The position numbers and the translations under genes are program-made. Under the pieces are notes generated by a model. The model was given only the letters and a program-made list of their open reading frames with translations, had not been told where the DNA came from and made no database searches. 64,000 nucleotides of DNA from Clostridium thailandense (GTDB taxonomy: Bacteria; Bacillota; Clostridia; Clostridiales; Clostridiaceae), in contig NZ_JAEEGC010000026.1 in assembly GCF_019207025.1 (NCBI RefSeq), positions 97,745-161,744 on the forward strand. The letters run 5' to 3'. Shown here piece by piece: positions 34,800 through 44,423 of the stretch. Position 1 is the stretch's first letter. The number at the start of each line of letters is the position of its first letter.

Positions 34800-36818
34800 T
34801 TATATTTTAAATTGTGATACAATTTTTTGCAATTTATCAGCATATTCAATGCTTTCTTTTGATTTATTTTCTATTTCTTTTGTTAGTGAAACTGTATTTA
34901 GAGTTTTTTCAGCTATATTACTAACACCTTGAGCACTTTCATTAATTGTTACAGCCACTTCATCAGTTGCCTTACTAATAATATTAATTGTTGCTTCAAG
35001 CTCTTGAGATGCGTCACTTACTGCAGACATCATTTTAGTTATTAAAGCTGCATCCTGATTATATTGCTCACTAACTTCTATAAACTTTTTGTAGTCTTCA
35101 GATATATCTGTATCAAGAAATTTAAGTACTTGTTCAGAGCTATTTGTCATGTTATTAACCGCTGAAGTAACTCTTGATAATATTTTTTGAATATCCTCTG
35201 CTGTTTTTGAAGATATTTCAGCCAGTTTTCTAATTTCATCAGCTACCACTGCAAAGCCTTTTCCAGCTTCTCCAGCTCTTGCCGCTTCAATAGCCGCATT
35301 TAAAGCTAACAAATTTGTTTGACCGGTAATATCTAAAATATCCTCTGCTAAAAGATTAATCTGCATAATTGACTTAAGCTCCTCGACCCCTTGTTCTAAT
35401 TTTTCTTTTACTTTAGAATGTATAATTTTAGAATTTTTATCTGACTCTAAAGTATCTTTTTTCATTATAATCGCTCTTTCAATAATTTGAGATGATAAAA
35501 TTGAACCTTCTTTACCTCTCTTGACAATTGAAACTACATTACCTTTTACATCTTCAATTGAAGATGTAATTTCTTCAGCAGATGCAGCAGTTTCTTCCAT
35601 AGCAGCAGACAATTGCTGGGTTATAGCAGAATTATTGCTGGAGTTGACATATACTTTTTCGGAGATACCTTCAACCTCTAAGGAATTGTCGTTTATATCT
35701 TTTGAAGATTTTTGTAATAAATCAACCATTTCTCTCAATACTTTTCTCATATTGACTATACTGTGACACATAATTCCAGTTTCGTCCTTATACTTTAAAA
35801 GCCATCCAAAAGATTCATCATGTTTAAGATCAAGCTTTGAGGTTTTATCAATCAAATCAGTAACTCCAATAATTGGCAAGGAAATTTTTTTTGCAATAAA
35901 AAATCCTGTTACGGAAGCTATTACAATTATAGCTAAGCCTATTAATAGCACAAACAGACTCATTTGCTTTATTGGAGCCTGTATTTCATTGACATCACCA
36001 TTAATCACCAATATCCAGTTAGTTTTAGGAATAACAGAGTAAGCAGCAATCATTTTTTGTTTTCCCGATGAATAGTTAACCAAAGATTCAGAAACCTTTT
36101 CTCCTTTCTGTATTCTATCAACTACATCCTTTATCTCTTTAATATCAACCTGCTTTCCTATTAGGTCGGTCTTAGGATGATAAAGAAGATTTCCTTTTGT
36201 GTCAACAAGATATGCATAGCTTGATTTTGTTTCATTAAGCTTCATATCTTTAAGGTAAATTGTCATACTTTCACAAGTTATAGGTGTACCTACAATCCCT
36301 TTCAGCTGGTTATTACTGTCAATAATAGGACGCGTAATTACCATAATTTTTTTACCTGTAGCTATTGAATCTCGAGTCTCACTTATTTGAACTTTTTTAG
36401 TAGATATTGTATCTTTTATATACTGCCCTGATGAAAGATCTTTGCCTATAGTAGACTTATTAGGATTTGCAATTATAACCCCCTTTTCATTACAAATATA
36501 TATACCATCAAGATTTTTTTTATCAGACATATGCTGTTCTAATATCTTGTTAACTATTTCAACTTTTGTCTGGTCACCTTGATTTGCCAATAAATCCAAC
36601 ACATCTCTATTTGATGTTAAATAATTTGCAACAGCTATTTCTCTTTCAATCATTTGAGAAATAGTGTTATTTTCCTTTTTGACCGATTGAAGCCCTGATA
36701 TTTTTGTTTGAGCTAAAATAATATTGCTTGATTGTATATATGTAAAAATTCCTGTTGAAAGAATTGATAATACAATCAAGAATACTATAGTAATGGTAAT
36801 TTTTTGCCTTATTTTCAT
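34800..36818 (-). CDS. Methyl-accepting chemotaxis protein (dCache type)
   Basis: A 672-residue chemoreceptor. TM1 is at about residues 8-28, an extracellular double-Cache sensor follows at about 35-275 ([16 protein letters not shown] and [18 protein letters not shown] repeats), then TM2 (about 280-300), HAMP, and the cytoplasmic coiled coil with hairpin tip [25 protein letters not shown]. It senses an extracellular ligand and controls CheA. Start at 36818 (MKIRQK) follows GGAGGAGTATT; an ATG 14 codons upstream lacks a site. Its position between the permease and the sigma-54 regulator suggests it tracks the substrate of the island. Long structured leader upstream. Confidence 0.9.
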   Translation of the reverse strand: MKIRQKITITIVFLIVLSILSTGIFTYIQSSNIILAQTKISGLQSVKKENNTISQMIEREIAVANYLTSNRDVLDLLANQGDQTKVEIVNKILEQHMSDKKNLDGIYICNEKGVIIANPNKSTIGKDLSSGQYIKDTISTKKVQISETRDSIATGKKIMVITRPIIDSNNQLKGIVGTPITCESMTIYLKDMKLNETKSSYAYLVDTKGNLLYHPKTDLIGKQVDIKEIKDVVDRIQKGEKVSESLVNYSSGKQKMIAAYSVIPKTNWILVINGDVNEIQAPIKQMSLFVLLIGLAIIVIASVTGFFIAKKISLPIIGVTDLIDKTSKLDLKHDESFGWLLKYKDETGIMCHSIVNMRKVLREMVDLLQKSSKDINDNSLEVEGISEKVYVNSSNNSAITQQLSAAMEETAASAEEITSSIEDVKGNVVSIVKRGKEGSILSSQIIERAIIMKKDTLESDKNSKIIHSKVKEKLEQGVEELKSIMQINLLAEDILDITGQTNLLALNAAIEAARAGEAGKGFAVVADEIRKLAEISSKTAEDIQKILSRVTSAVNNMTNSSEQVLKFLDTDISEDYKKFIEVSEQYNQDAALITKMMSAVSDASQELEATINIISKATDEVAVTINESAQGVSNIAEKTLNTVSLTKEIENKSKESIEYADKLQKIVSQFKI

Positions 36819-36866
36819 AATACTCCTCCTCTTATGTATTACAAATGTGCTTGAAAACATAGTTTT

Positions 36867-36908
36867 TAAAAAATGTAGAGAGGACTATATGTATTTATTA
36901 GTCCCCTC
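36867..36908 (-). terminator. Intrinsic terminator in the chemoreceptor leader
   Basis: Minus-strand hairpin GAGGGGACTA (36908-36899) with TAGTCCTCTC (36887-36878), one G-U pair, then TACATTTTTT. It is 49 bases before the chemoreceptor ATG and about 250 bases after the permease stop. It either ends the permease transcript or attenuates the chemoreceptor gene. Confidence 0.75.
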
Positions 36909-36938
36909 TATCAGCTTTCCATATTAAAAAATAAATAT

Positions 36939-37008
36939 GGCATACTATTCCTTAACGTGTTATATAAAGTTTACTAAACATATATACACGAAAGATGAAC
37001 AGTATGCC
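36939..37008 (-). promoter_or_regulatory. Large inverted repeat in the permease-chemoreceptor gap
   Basis: Arms 36939-36959 and 36987-37008 (GGCATACTATTC...AACGTG and its imperfect complement) enclose further pairing (CGTGTATATA with TATATAACACG) and a tip GTTTAGTAAAC. The minus-strand RNA would form one long rod directly before the terminator at 36867-36908. The pair looks like a sensor-plus-terminator leader, but I see no match to the c-di-GMP riboswitch consensus. The rest of the 336-base gap (37009-37154) shows nothing I can name. Confidence 0.45.
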
Positions 37009-37154
37009 AAATAATATCCTCTCTGCATCTGTATGATTTTTAATTATGTATGCTTTTTTATATTTAGAAGGGAAAGGTAATCAGAGAAAATGATGCAGTA
37101 TAGAATATAATAAACTGTTTCATTAAATCGCTTTTAGAAATATACCTTTAATTA

Positions 37155-38129
37155 TTAATTTTCACCCTTTTCTTTAGTTTCACTAGCTGTTTTTCCAGAT
37201 CCCCATAATTTAACAGCAAGATTTGTTAACAAAGGAGTTGTAATTGCAGTTATTACCGCTGAAGCAGCTATAGCTGTAGTTGCAGCTGGCACTTGATGTG
37301 CTAAGCTTGGAGTTACCTGTGCTATAATTGCTGGAACTGCTACAGCACTACCACCTGATGAACAATTTGCAACTGCTGCATAACCAGGACGTCTAAGTAT
37401 GAACTTATCAGCAGGTACTAAGAATAGTAATGATAAAATAATAACTAATACCGCTAAGATAATACCTGTAGCTCCACCTTTAAATATGCTTAAAATATTT
37501 AATCCAGCTCCAAGACAAAATCCTATGAATGGAAGTGTGAAACCAATACCAGGGGCTAAAAATTTTCTTATATCATTATCAAGATTGCCAAGTACAAAAC
37601 CTATAAGCATGGTACCTATTGATGCAATTAAAGCAATTGGGTTAAAGGCTGCAGCTCCTGCTGCTCCCAAACCGATTAAAGTGAAGAAAGGACCAGTTGT
37701 AAGTCCCAATAAGGATTGAGCACCAGTATCATATTCATCTCCAATGGAAGGCATAAGACCAAGAAATATACCAGAGTTAATACTTGTAACAGCTGCCATA
37801 AGCATTAGAGGTGTAATACCCAAGAAACCGTTTACCCCAAACATTTTTGTCACTATATAAGCTGGAACAAATCCTGCGAAGAATTTCGCAGCAGCTAGTA
37901 CCGCGCCACGCTTTAATGATTCTACAACACCTCTAGGATTTATTTGTGCACCTACACACATTAAGTTACAACCTATAAATGTCATAGTACCTGCGGATGA
38001 CATAACTGCGGAAGTAATTCCACCAATTTTTAGTGCTTGAGGAAAAACTGTATTTATTATTGCGGCAATAAATAAAGGGATAACAATCAATCCTCCTGGA
38101 ACCTTTTGAACTCTTTTTAAAATTTGCAT
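37155..38129 (-). CDS. KdgT-family permease (2-keto-3-deoxygluconate type)
   Basis: A 324-residue membrane protein with about ten helices. The first segment VPGGLIVIPLFIAAIINTVFP and the conserved VTSINSGIFLGLM and AAVANCSSGGSAVAVPA stretches are typical of the KdgT family of 2-keto-3-deoxygluconate:H+ symporters. In this context, between a CoA-transferase for 2-hydroxyacids and a chemoreceptor, the substrate is more likely another 2-oxo or 2-hydroxy acid; this is inference. The ATG at 38129 follows AAGGAGGGAATTGTAC; the TTG at 38135 is too close to the ribosome site. Confidence 0.85.
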   Translation of the reverse strand: MQILKRVQKVPGGLIVIPLFIAAIINTVFPQALKIGGITSAVMSSAGTMTFIGCNLMCVGAQINPRGVVESLKRGAVLAAAKFFAGFVPAYIVTKMFGVNGFLGITPLMLMAAVTSINSGIFLGLMPSIGDEYDTGAQSLLGLTTGPFFTLIGLGAAGAAAFNPIALIASIGTMLIGFVLGNLDNDIRKFLAPGIGFTLPFIGFCLGAGLNILSIFKGGATGIILAVLVIILSLLFLVPADKFILRRPGYAAVANCSSGGSAVAVPAIIAQVTPSLAHQVPAATTAIAASAVITAITTPLLTNLAVKLWGSGKTASETKEKGEN

Positions 38130-38153
38130 GTACAATTCCCTCCTTATAAATAT

Positions 38154-38193
38154 AGATACATCATAACAACTTTATTTTTATTATGATGTATCT
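38154..38193 (-). terminator. Perfect 13-bp hairpin between CoA-transferase and permease genes
   Basis: AGATACATCATAA (38154-38166) and TTATGATGTATCT (38181-38193). It lies 64 bases past the CoA-transferase stop and shortly before the permease ribosome site. The U-tract is weak, so it may act as a partial terminator or processing site. Confidence 0.55.
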
Positions 38194-38257
38194 TTGTTGT
38201 AAATTTCTACTTAGTTAAGAAGTATCCATAATTGAATAAAAGTTCTATTGGATTCTC

Positions 38258-39490
38258 TTAATATTCCATGATGTATAACGTTTTATTGTCAATTAGCTTA
38301 TTAACATCTTCATCTGTGTATCCAATTTCCTTTAAAATTTCTCTACCTTGTTCACCAATCATTGGACCACGCTCATAAGCTCTTGCTCCCATTTCAGAAA
38401 AGTTTACTGGTAGTTGAACTAACGTTCTTTCATTACCATTACCATATTTCATAGTATAGAAGCATTCATTTGCCCATGCCTGCTTATCTTCTAGAATTTC
38501 TTCCCAAGTTTGCGCAACACCAAAAGGAACATCTGCTTCTGTTAATCTTTCTTTGATTTCAGCCACAGTTAAAGTTTTCATAGTTGCCATTATGTTATCA
38601 TAAAGTTCATGAGCTAGTCCCGCTCTTAACATATTTTCTTGTGGGAAATATTTGTCACAATCAACTAAATCAGTTCTGCCAATAGCAGCCATAAATTTAG
38701 GATAGTATGCATTGAAAGAAGGCATACATGTCTGTACATATCTTCCATCTTTTGATTCCCATGCAGCATTAAGTGTATTATCCATTTCACGAACATCAAT
38801 AGGATATTTAACGCCTATATCTTTGTATTGTGCTGCTTGAACCATTATTCCCATATTGAAAACTGCAGTTTGGAATAAGCTTGTAGTAACTTTTTCTCCT
38901 TTTCCTGTAGTCTTAGCTTGATATAATGCAGCTAAAATACCTGCTACAAGGTTCATACCTACGTTGTGATCTCCTAAACCAGCAATACCATTGAAAGGTT
39001 TAGTACCCTTTTGACGCATTGAGTCAAAATAACCACCTCTTGCAAAGAACGCAGTAAAATCAAATCCAGGTAAATCCTTATCAGGACCAAATTCTCCATA
39101 TCCTGTACACATTGCATAAACTAAGCTTGGATATTCTTTCTTTAAGTCTTCATAACTTAGTCCTGCACGTTCTAATGCTTGAGGTCTCCAGTTTGTAATT
39201 AAAATATCAGCTGTTTTTAATAATTTAAAGAAAGCTTCTTTACCTTCTGGAGTTTTCATATTTAAAGAAATACAACGTTTATTTGCATTTTCTAAGTCCC
39301 ATGTAGTATTTTCGCGTATATCTTGAGGTCTTCCTTCATTTGGTGCTGTATAACGGATAGGATCACCTTTTTCACTTTCTATCTTTATAACATCTGCACC
39401 TAAATCTGCTAGAAAACGTCCTGATGTGGCAGCAGCTATAAATGTTGCCAATTCAATAACTTTTACTCCAGCTAATGGTTTATTACTCAT
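38258..39490 (-). CDS. Class III (CaiB/BaiF) CoA-transferase, FldA/HadA-like
   Basis: A 410-residue family III CoA-transferase. Residues GVKVIELATFIAAATSGRFLADLGADVIKIE at the N-terminus in consecutive blocks, GDPIRYTAPNEGRP, ENTTWDLENANK, GPDKDLPGFDFTAFFARGG and LGDHNVGM (catalytic Asp near residue 174) fit the FldA/HadA group, which moves CoA between an acyl-CoA product and a 2-hydroxyacid (phenyllactate or 2-hydroxyisocaproate). It supplies the substrate for the dehydratase encoded upstream. Start at 39490 (MSNKPL) after GGGGGAATTGATT. Choice between aryl and branched substrate is not possible from sequence alone. Confidence 0.88.
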   Translation of the reverse strand: MSNKPLAGVKVIELATFIAAATSGRFLADLGADVIKIESEKGDPIRYTAPNEGRPQDIRENTTWDLENANKRCISLNMKTPEGKEAFFKLLKTADILITNWRPQALERAGLSYEDLKKEYPSLVYAMCTGYGEFGPDKDLPGFDFTAFFARGGYFDSMRQKGTKPFNGIAGLGDHNVGMNLVAGILAALYQAKTTGKGEKVTTSLFQTAVFNMGIMVQAAQYKDIGVKYPIDVREMDNTLNAAWESKDGRYVQTCMPSFNAYYPKFMAAIGRTDLVDCDKYFPQENMLRAGLAHELYDNIMATMKTLTVAEIKERLTEADVPFGVAQTWEEILEDKQAWANECFYTMKYGNGNERTLVQLPVNFSEMGARAYERGPMIGEQGREILKEIGYTDEDVNKLIDNKTLYIMEY

Positions 39491-39572
39491 AATCAATTCC
39501 CCCTAAATTATTTTAAAAAAGATTTTATTAAAATTAATTAATTAACATATTAAAGATCTAAATTATATTCTA

Positions 39573-40754
39573 TTACTTCTTTAGCTCTTCTATAATTGCA
39601 GGAATCACTTCATATAAATCACCGACAATACCATAGTCAGCAACTTCAAAAATAGGAGCACTTTCATTTTTATTGATAGCAACTATATAATCAGAACTTT
39701 GCATACCTGCTAAATGTTGAATAGCACCAGAAATACCACAAGCAAAATATATTTTAGGTTTTACTGTTGTACCTGTTTGTCCTACTTGATAAGAATGATC
39801 AATCCATCCAGCATCTACACATGCTCTTGATGCAGCAATAGTTCCACCTAGTTTATCTGCTAAGCTTTTTAATAATTCAAAGCCTTCAGCTTTTCCAAGG
39901 CCCATACCACCTGCAACAATAATTTCTGCATCTGTTAATGAAACCATTTCTCCTGATTTTTTCACGATTTCAAGAACTTTTGTTCTGATATCTCCTATTT
40001 TAAACTCTACATCTAGTTTTATAAGTTCACCAGTACGTCCTTCTTCATAAACAGCCTTATCCATTACCCCAGGTCTTACTGTAGACATCTGTGGTCTATT
40101 ATTAGGACAAACAATAGTAGCCATAAGATTTCCACCAAAGGCAGGTCTTGTCTGTTTAATCTTCTTGTCTTCAGGATCAATTTCTAATTTAGTACAATCA
40201 GCTGTTAAGCCAGTATTACATTTTACTGCAAGACATGGACCTAAATCACGGCCTATATGAGTAGCTCCTAATAATACTATTTCAGGCTTATATGTGGAAA
40301 TTGCTTCAAATATTACTTTTGTATAAGAATCTGTACGATATTTTTCTAATTCTGAATGGTCAGCTACATAAACTTTGTCAGCACCATAAGCAAATAATTC
40401 ATTTGCTAATCCAGCTACGTTATTTCCGCATAAAACTGCGCAAAGTTCAGTTCCAATTTCTTTTGCTAACTTTTTACCTTCGCCAAGTAATTCTATTGAT
40501 ACAGACATGATTTTTCCTTCACGTTGTTCAGCGAATACCCAAACACCTTTATATGCACTTAAATCAACTACTGCTTTTTCTTCTTCTTCTTTTTCAATTG
40601 CATCAAATGGACATTCTTTTACACAAACGCCACATCCAGTACAAGTACTTCCAATAACAGCAATCTTATTTTCCATAGTTATTGCACTAAAAGGACAGCT
40701 TTTTACACATTTAGTACAACCTTTGCATTTATCCTTTAAAACATTTACAGCCAT
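39573..40754 (-). CDS. etfA: Electron-transfer flavoprotein alpha subunit with N-terminal 2 x Fe4S4 ferredoxin domain
   Basis: A 393-residue EtfA fusion. Residues 1-60 hold two Fe4S4 motifs, [11 protein letters not shown] and [11 protein letters not shown]; residues about 68-393 are EtfA, with the FAD motif region [23 protein letters not shown]. This fusion is known from CarE of the caffeyl-CoA reductase complex and LctC of Acetobacterium, where the ferredoxin domain relays electrons to or from ferredoxin. With EtfB (40773) and the acyl-CoA dehydrogenase (41576) it should form an electron-bifurcating enoyl-CoA reductase. Start preceded by AAAGGACGGTTAATTAAA. Confidence 0.92.
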   Translation of the reverse strand: MAVNVLKDKCKGCTKCVKSCPFSAITMENKIAVIGSTCTGCGVCVKECPFDAIEKEEEEKAVVDLSAYKGVWVFAEQREGKIMSVSIELLGEGKKLAKEIGTELCAVLCGNNVAGLANELFAYGADKVYVADHSELEKYRTDSYTKVIFEAISTYKPEIVLLGATHIGRDLGPCLAVKCNTGLTADCTKLEIDPEDKKIKQTRPAFGGNLMATIVCPNNRPQMSTVRPGVMDKAVYEEGRTGELIKLDVEFKIGDIRTKVLEIVKKSGEMVSLTDAEIIVAGGMGLGKAEGFELLKSLADKLGGTIAASRACVDAGWIDHSYQVGQTGTTVKPKIYFACGISGAIQHLAGMQSSDYIVAINKNESAPIFEVADYGIVGDLYEVIPAIIEELKK

Positions 40755-40772
40755 TTTAATTAACCGTCCTTT

Positions 40773-41558
40773 CTATATTACATGCTTTTCTTCTAATCTA
40801 GAAACAAGACCAGATGCCATTTCTTTAACAGAGCCCTTTAACATTTCACCTTTTCCTTTTGGTGGTGGAGTAAATGAACGGAATACCTGTGTTGGTGATG
40901 CTTTTAATCCGCAATCTTTAGGATCTAATGCTACATCTTCATGATTCCACATAGGAATTTCTTTTTTGTAAGCATCAACAATTCCATAAATACTCATGTA
41001 TCTTGGCTCGTTTAATTCTTTTACAGCAGTTAAAAGACATGGCATTTGTACTTCAAGTACTTCATATCCATCTTCCATCTGTCTTTGAACAACTACTTTG
41101 TCATCTTTAAGTTGTATATCTTGTACATAAGTCACTACTGGTAATCCTAATCTTTGAGCCACTTGTGGTCCAACTTGAGCAGTATCGCCATCAATAGCTT
41201 GTCTTCCAGCTAAAATAATATCTACATCACCAATCTTTTTTATACCAGCTGCGATAGTTGTAGAGGTTGCACAAGTATCAGCTCCACCAAAGGCTCTATC
41301 ACTTAATAAATATGCTTCATCAGCACCCATAGCAAGACATTCTCTTAACATAACATTTGCTTGTGGTGGTCCCATAGTTAAAACAACTACTTTTGCTTCA
41401 GGATTGCTATCCTTTATAGCTAGTGCCGCTTCTAATGCATTAGCATCATCAGGATTTAAAATACTAGGAACTCCATCTCTTATTAATGTACCTTTTACAG
41501 GATCAATTTTTACTTCGTTTGTATCAGGTACTTGTTTTACACATACTAAAATCTTCAT
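40773..41558 (-). CDS. etfB: Electron-transfer flavoprotein beta subunit (second pair)
   Basis: A 261-residue EtfB: MKILVCVKQVPDTNEVKID, NPDDANALEAALAIKD, LTMGPPQANVMLRECLAMGADEAYLLSDRAFGGADT in blocks, and AGRQAIDGDTAQVGPQVAQRL. It carries the NAD(H)/FAD sites of bifurcating Etf. It lies 18 bases after the acyl-CoA dehydrogenase and 18 before the ferredoxin-fused etfA. It differs clearly from the EtfB at 31974, so the two pairs are paralogues serving different dehydrogenases. Confidence 0.93.
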   Translation of the reverse strand: MKILVCVKQVPDTNEVKIDPVKGTLIRDGVPSILNPDDANALEAALAIKDSNPEAKVVVLTMGPPQANVMLRECLAMGADEAYLLSDRAFGGADTCATSTTIAAGIKKIGDVDIILAGRQAIDGDTAQVGPQVAQRLGLPVVTYVQDIQLKDDKVVVQRQMEDGYEVLEVQMPCLLTAVKELNEPRYMSIYGIVDAYKKEIPMWNHEDVALDPKDCGLKASPTQVFRSFTPPPKGKGEMLKGSVKEMASGLVSRLEEKHVI

Positions 41559-41575
41559 AATTATAATTCTCCTTC

Positions 41576-42715
41576 CTACTTCTTTAACAAGTGACCAGCA
41601 ATTACCATCTGCTGTACTTGTGAAGTTCCTTCATAAATAGTAAATACTCTACAGTCTCTATATAAACGTTCTACTTTATATTCCTTCATGAATCCATAAC
41701 CACCATGAATTTGAACAGCTTTAGCACAAATTTCATTACAAGCCTCTGCTGCATAATATTTAGCCATTGATGCTGCCATTGATGCATTTTGGTTTGTATC
41801 TTTTAAATAAGCAGCATCATAAACTAGTTCTTTTGCAGCCTTCAATTTAGTTGCCATATCTGCAATCATAAAGCTTATAGCTTGGAAATCTCCAAGTCTT
41901 CTTCCAAATTGTTTTCTTTCCTTAACATATTTAATAGCTTCATCTAAAGCTGCTTGTGCTACACCTATAGATTGAGCTGCTACTCCGATACGTCCTGTAT
42001 CAAGAGTTTTCATAGCATTTATAAAACCTTGATTTATTTCTCCTAAAACATTGCTTTTGTGTACTCTAACATTTTCCATAATAATGTCACTGGTTGCACA
42101 TCCAATAACACCCATCTTGTTTTCAGCTTTACCACAAGATACTCCTTCTTGTTTCATATCAATGATAAAAGCAGAAATACCTTTTGTTCCTTTGCTCATA
42201 TCAGTTTTTGCATAAACTACAGAATAATCAGCAAAAGGTGCCATTGTAATAAAAGTTTTACGCCCATTTAATATGTAATAATCTCCATCTTGTACTGCTG
42301 TTGAAGTCATTCCACCAGCATCAGATCCTGCTCCTGGTTCTGTTAATCCAAAGGCAAGTATCTTTTCTCCTTTTACAACTGGTTTTAAATATTTTTCTTT
42401 TTGCTCATCAGTTCCTGATAATAATAATGGTCCCCCTGAAAGAGAGTTAGGTGAAGAAACATATATACTAGCAACTGCACTAGCTCTTGCAATCTCTTCC
42501 ATTACAATTACATATGAACGAGTATCAGCACCTGCGCCTCCTAGTTCTCTTGGAATTTTTATTCCAAAAAATCCTGCCTTAGCCATCTTGTCAAGGATTT
42601 CCTTCGGAAAAACCTCTGTTTCTTCAACTTTGTCTAAAATATCTGATGTTAATTCTTTTTCTGCAAAATCTCTTGCCAATTTTCTGATTAACTCATGCTG
42701 TTCTGTTAAAATCAT
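41576..42715 (-). CDS. Acyl-CoA dehydrogenase (enoyl-CoA reductase component)
   Basis: A 379-residue acyl-CoA dehydrogenase. FAD and substrate motifs: LAFGLTEPGAGSDAGGM, YILNGRKTFITMAPFAD, and the C-terminal RLYRDCRVFTIYEGTSQVQ in parts, with the catalytic base Glu near residue 362 in YEGTSQ. In operon with etfB and ferredoxin-fused etfA it should run in the reductive direction: NADH reduces an enoyl-CoA (for example a cinnamoyl- or isocaprenoyl-type CoA) and ferredoxin together, as in caffeyl-CoA reductase and Bcd-Etf. Its start overlaps the ligase stop by 4 bases (ATGA). Confidence 0.92.
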   Translation of the reverse strand: MILTEQHELIRKLARDFAEKELTSDILDKVEETEVFPKEILDKMAKAGFFGIKIPRELGGAGADTRSYVIVMEEIARASAVASIYVSSPNSLSGGPLLLSGTDEQKEKYLKPVVKGEKILAFGLTEPGAGSDAGGMTSTAVQDGDYYILNGRKTFITMAPFADYSVVYAKTDMSKGTKGISAFIIDMKQEGVSCGKAENKMGVIGCATSDIIMENVRVHKSNVLGEINQGFINAMKTLDTGRIGVAAQSIGVAQAALDEAIKYVKERKQFGRRLGDFQAISFMIADMATKLKAAKELVYDAAYLKDTNQNASMAASMAKYYAAEACNEICAKAVQIHGGYGFMKEYKVERLYRDCRVFTIYEGTSQVQQMVIAGHLLKK

Positions 42716-44310
42716 AAACTTTCCTCCTTATTTATTCTCAATCGAATTTCTTCTTTTAATTGTTGCATATTGATTTTTCCATTAGAGTTTAATGGAAACT
42801 TTTTATATGTAAAGATAAACTTAGGAACTTTATAATTAGCTAAATATTTTTTCAAGTGCTCTTCTAAAGCTTCTATCTGAAACTTTTCATCACTGCTAAT
42901 AACACAAGCTGCTATTTCTTCCTGAACAATAGGTGCTGGTACTCCAAACACCTTTGTTTGAAGAATACTTGGATATTTCATAATAACATCTTCGATTTCT
43001 CTTGGTGAAATATTTTCACCAGAACGTATTATAATTTCCTGTTTCCTGCCTGTTATATAAAGATTTCCTTCGTTATCAATATATCCAATGTCATCTGTAT
43101 GAAGCCATCCATCTTCGCTAATCTTCTTGCTATTTTCTTTGGGGCGTTTATAATATCCCTGCATTACATTGTAGCCTTTAATAACTATTTCACCGACTTC
43201 ATAAGGTTGCAGTTCATTTTCATACTCTTTACTAATAATTTTGAGTTCTACATTAGGAATCACTTTTCCAACAGATGCACATTTAACATCTATAGAATCA
43301 TCATAATTATTAAAAGTAATAGAAGGTGATGCTTCCGTCTGTCCATAAGATTGCTGAAGCTTCTCAAAACCAAGTTCTTTCTGTATCTTTAGATAGTCCT
43401 CTCTAAAAACTGTAGAGCCAGCAATTATTCCCGATTTTAGAGATGATAAATCATAATTTTTTCTTTCTGGATTGCCAAGTAGAGCTAAAAACATTGTTGG
43501 AACTCCATTTAGAACAGTTATTTTGTATTTATCAATACATTTTAGAACATAAGAGGTTCTAACTTCTGGCAATAAATGAATACAAAAGCCTTTACTCAGG
43601 CTGGCGAAAAAACCAACACTTAATCCAAAGCAGTGGAATAGAGGTAATGCTATGCACATTCTGTCTTCTTTTGTCCATCTCATTTGTTGCGCAGCTTCTC
43701 CAGCCACATTCATGAGTTGGTAATGAGTAAGCATTACTCCCTTAGGCATAGATGTAGTTCCAGATGTAAATACCATGCTTGCATTATGATGAGGGGAAAC
43801 TTTATGCTTTATTTGTTTTAAACGCTCTATGTTGGCATCGGTTAACTTATTTGTTTCATTGCTTTTTCCCCATTGATCAAATCTACCTTTTTCTATAGAT
43901 ACATACTCCTTTACCCTTCCTATGCTCTTTTCCTTTAAACTGCTAATAATATTCTTACTGTTTCTTTCTGTATGACATTCTCCATAACATACATACTCTG
44001 TTTCTGAATATTCAAGAATTTTAACTAATTCATCTTCTTTATAACTTGGGTTAATCAATATAGAAATAGCCCCAATTTTAGCCAATGCTAGGTAAGTAAT
44101 TATCCAGTTAATGTTGTTCTTGCTCCAAATAGCAACATGACTATTATGTTCAATCCCATAGTCTAGAAGCTCTATAGCAAACTTATTAGAGAAATCATCT
44201 AATTCTCTCCAGGTGTAAAATACATCTTCATATTCAACTGCCTTTTCCTCTGCCATAGTTTTCAACCTATCACATAAAACTTGCCCTATTGTTAAATCTT
44301 TCAATTCCAT
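42712..44310 (-). CDS. AMP-forming acyl-CoA ligase
   Basis: A 532-residue ANL-superfamily ligase: P-loop VFTSGTTSMPKGVMLTH (about 178-194), SYGQTEASP (about 337-345), WLHTDDIGYID and GRKQEIIIRSGENISPREIE, with the catalytic Lys in PLNSNGKINM near residue 516. It activates a carboxylic acid with ATP and CoA. In this pathway it could prime the CoA-transferase cycle by making the first acyl-CoA, or activate an external aryl or enoic acid that is then reduced by the acyl-CoA dehydrogenase. Followed with a 4-base overlap by that dehydrogenase. Substrate not readable. Confidence 0.9.
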   Translation of the reverse strand: MELKDLTIGQVLCDRLKTMAEEKAVEYEDVFYTWRELDDFSNKFAIELLDYGIEHNSHVAIWSKNNINWIITYLALAKIGAISILINPSYKEDELVKILEYSETEYVCYGECHTERNSKNIISSLKEKSIGRVKEYVSIEKGRFDQWGKSNETNKLTDANIERLKQIKHKVSPHHNASMVFTSGTTSMPKGVMLTHYQLMNVAGEAAQQMRWTKEDRMCIALPLFHCFGLSVGFFASLSKGFCIHLLPEVRTSYVLKCIDKYKITVLNGVPTMFLALLGNPERKNYDLSSLKSGIIAGSTVFREDYLKIQKELGFEKLQQSYGQTEASPSITFNNYDDSIDVKCASVGKVIPNVELKIISKEYENELQPYEVGEIVIKGYNVMQGYYKRPKENSKKISEDGWLHTDDIGYIDNEGNLYITGRKQEIIIRSGENISPREIEDVIMKYPSILQTKVFGVPAPIVQEEIAACVISSDEKFQIEALEEHLKKYLANYKVPKFIFTYKKFPLNSNGKINMQQLKEEIRLRINKEESL

Positions 44311-44423
44311 AACATTAACCCTTCCTTATTTTACTAACTAAGATGAATAGTATTCTTACCTATGACTACAGATATTTTTATGTTAGCTTTATCTGTGTCT
44401 TTTTATATATGCTCTTTTGATTA

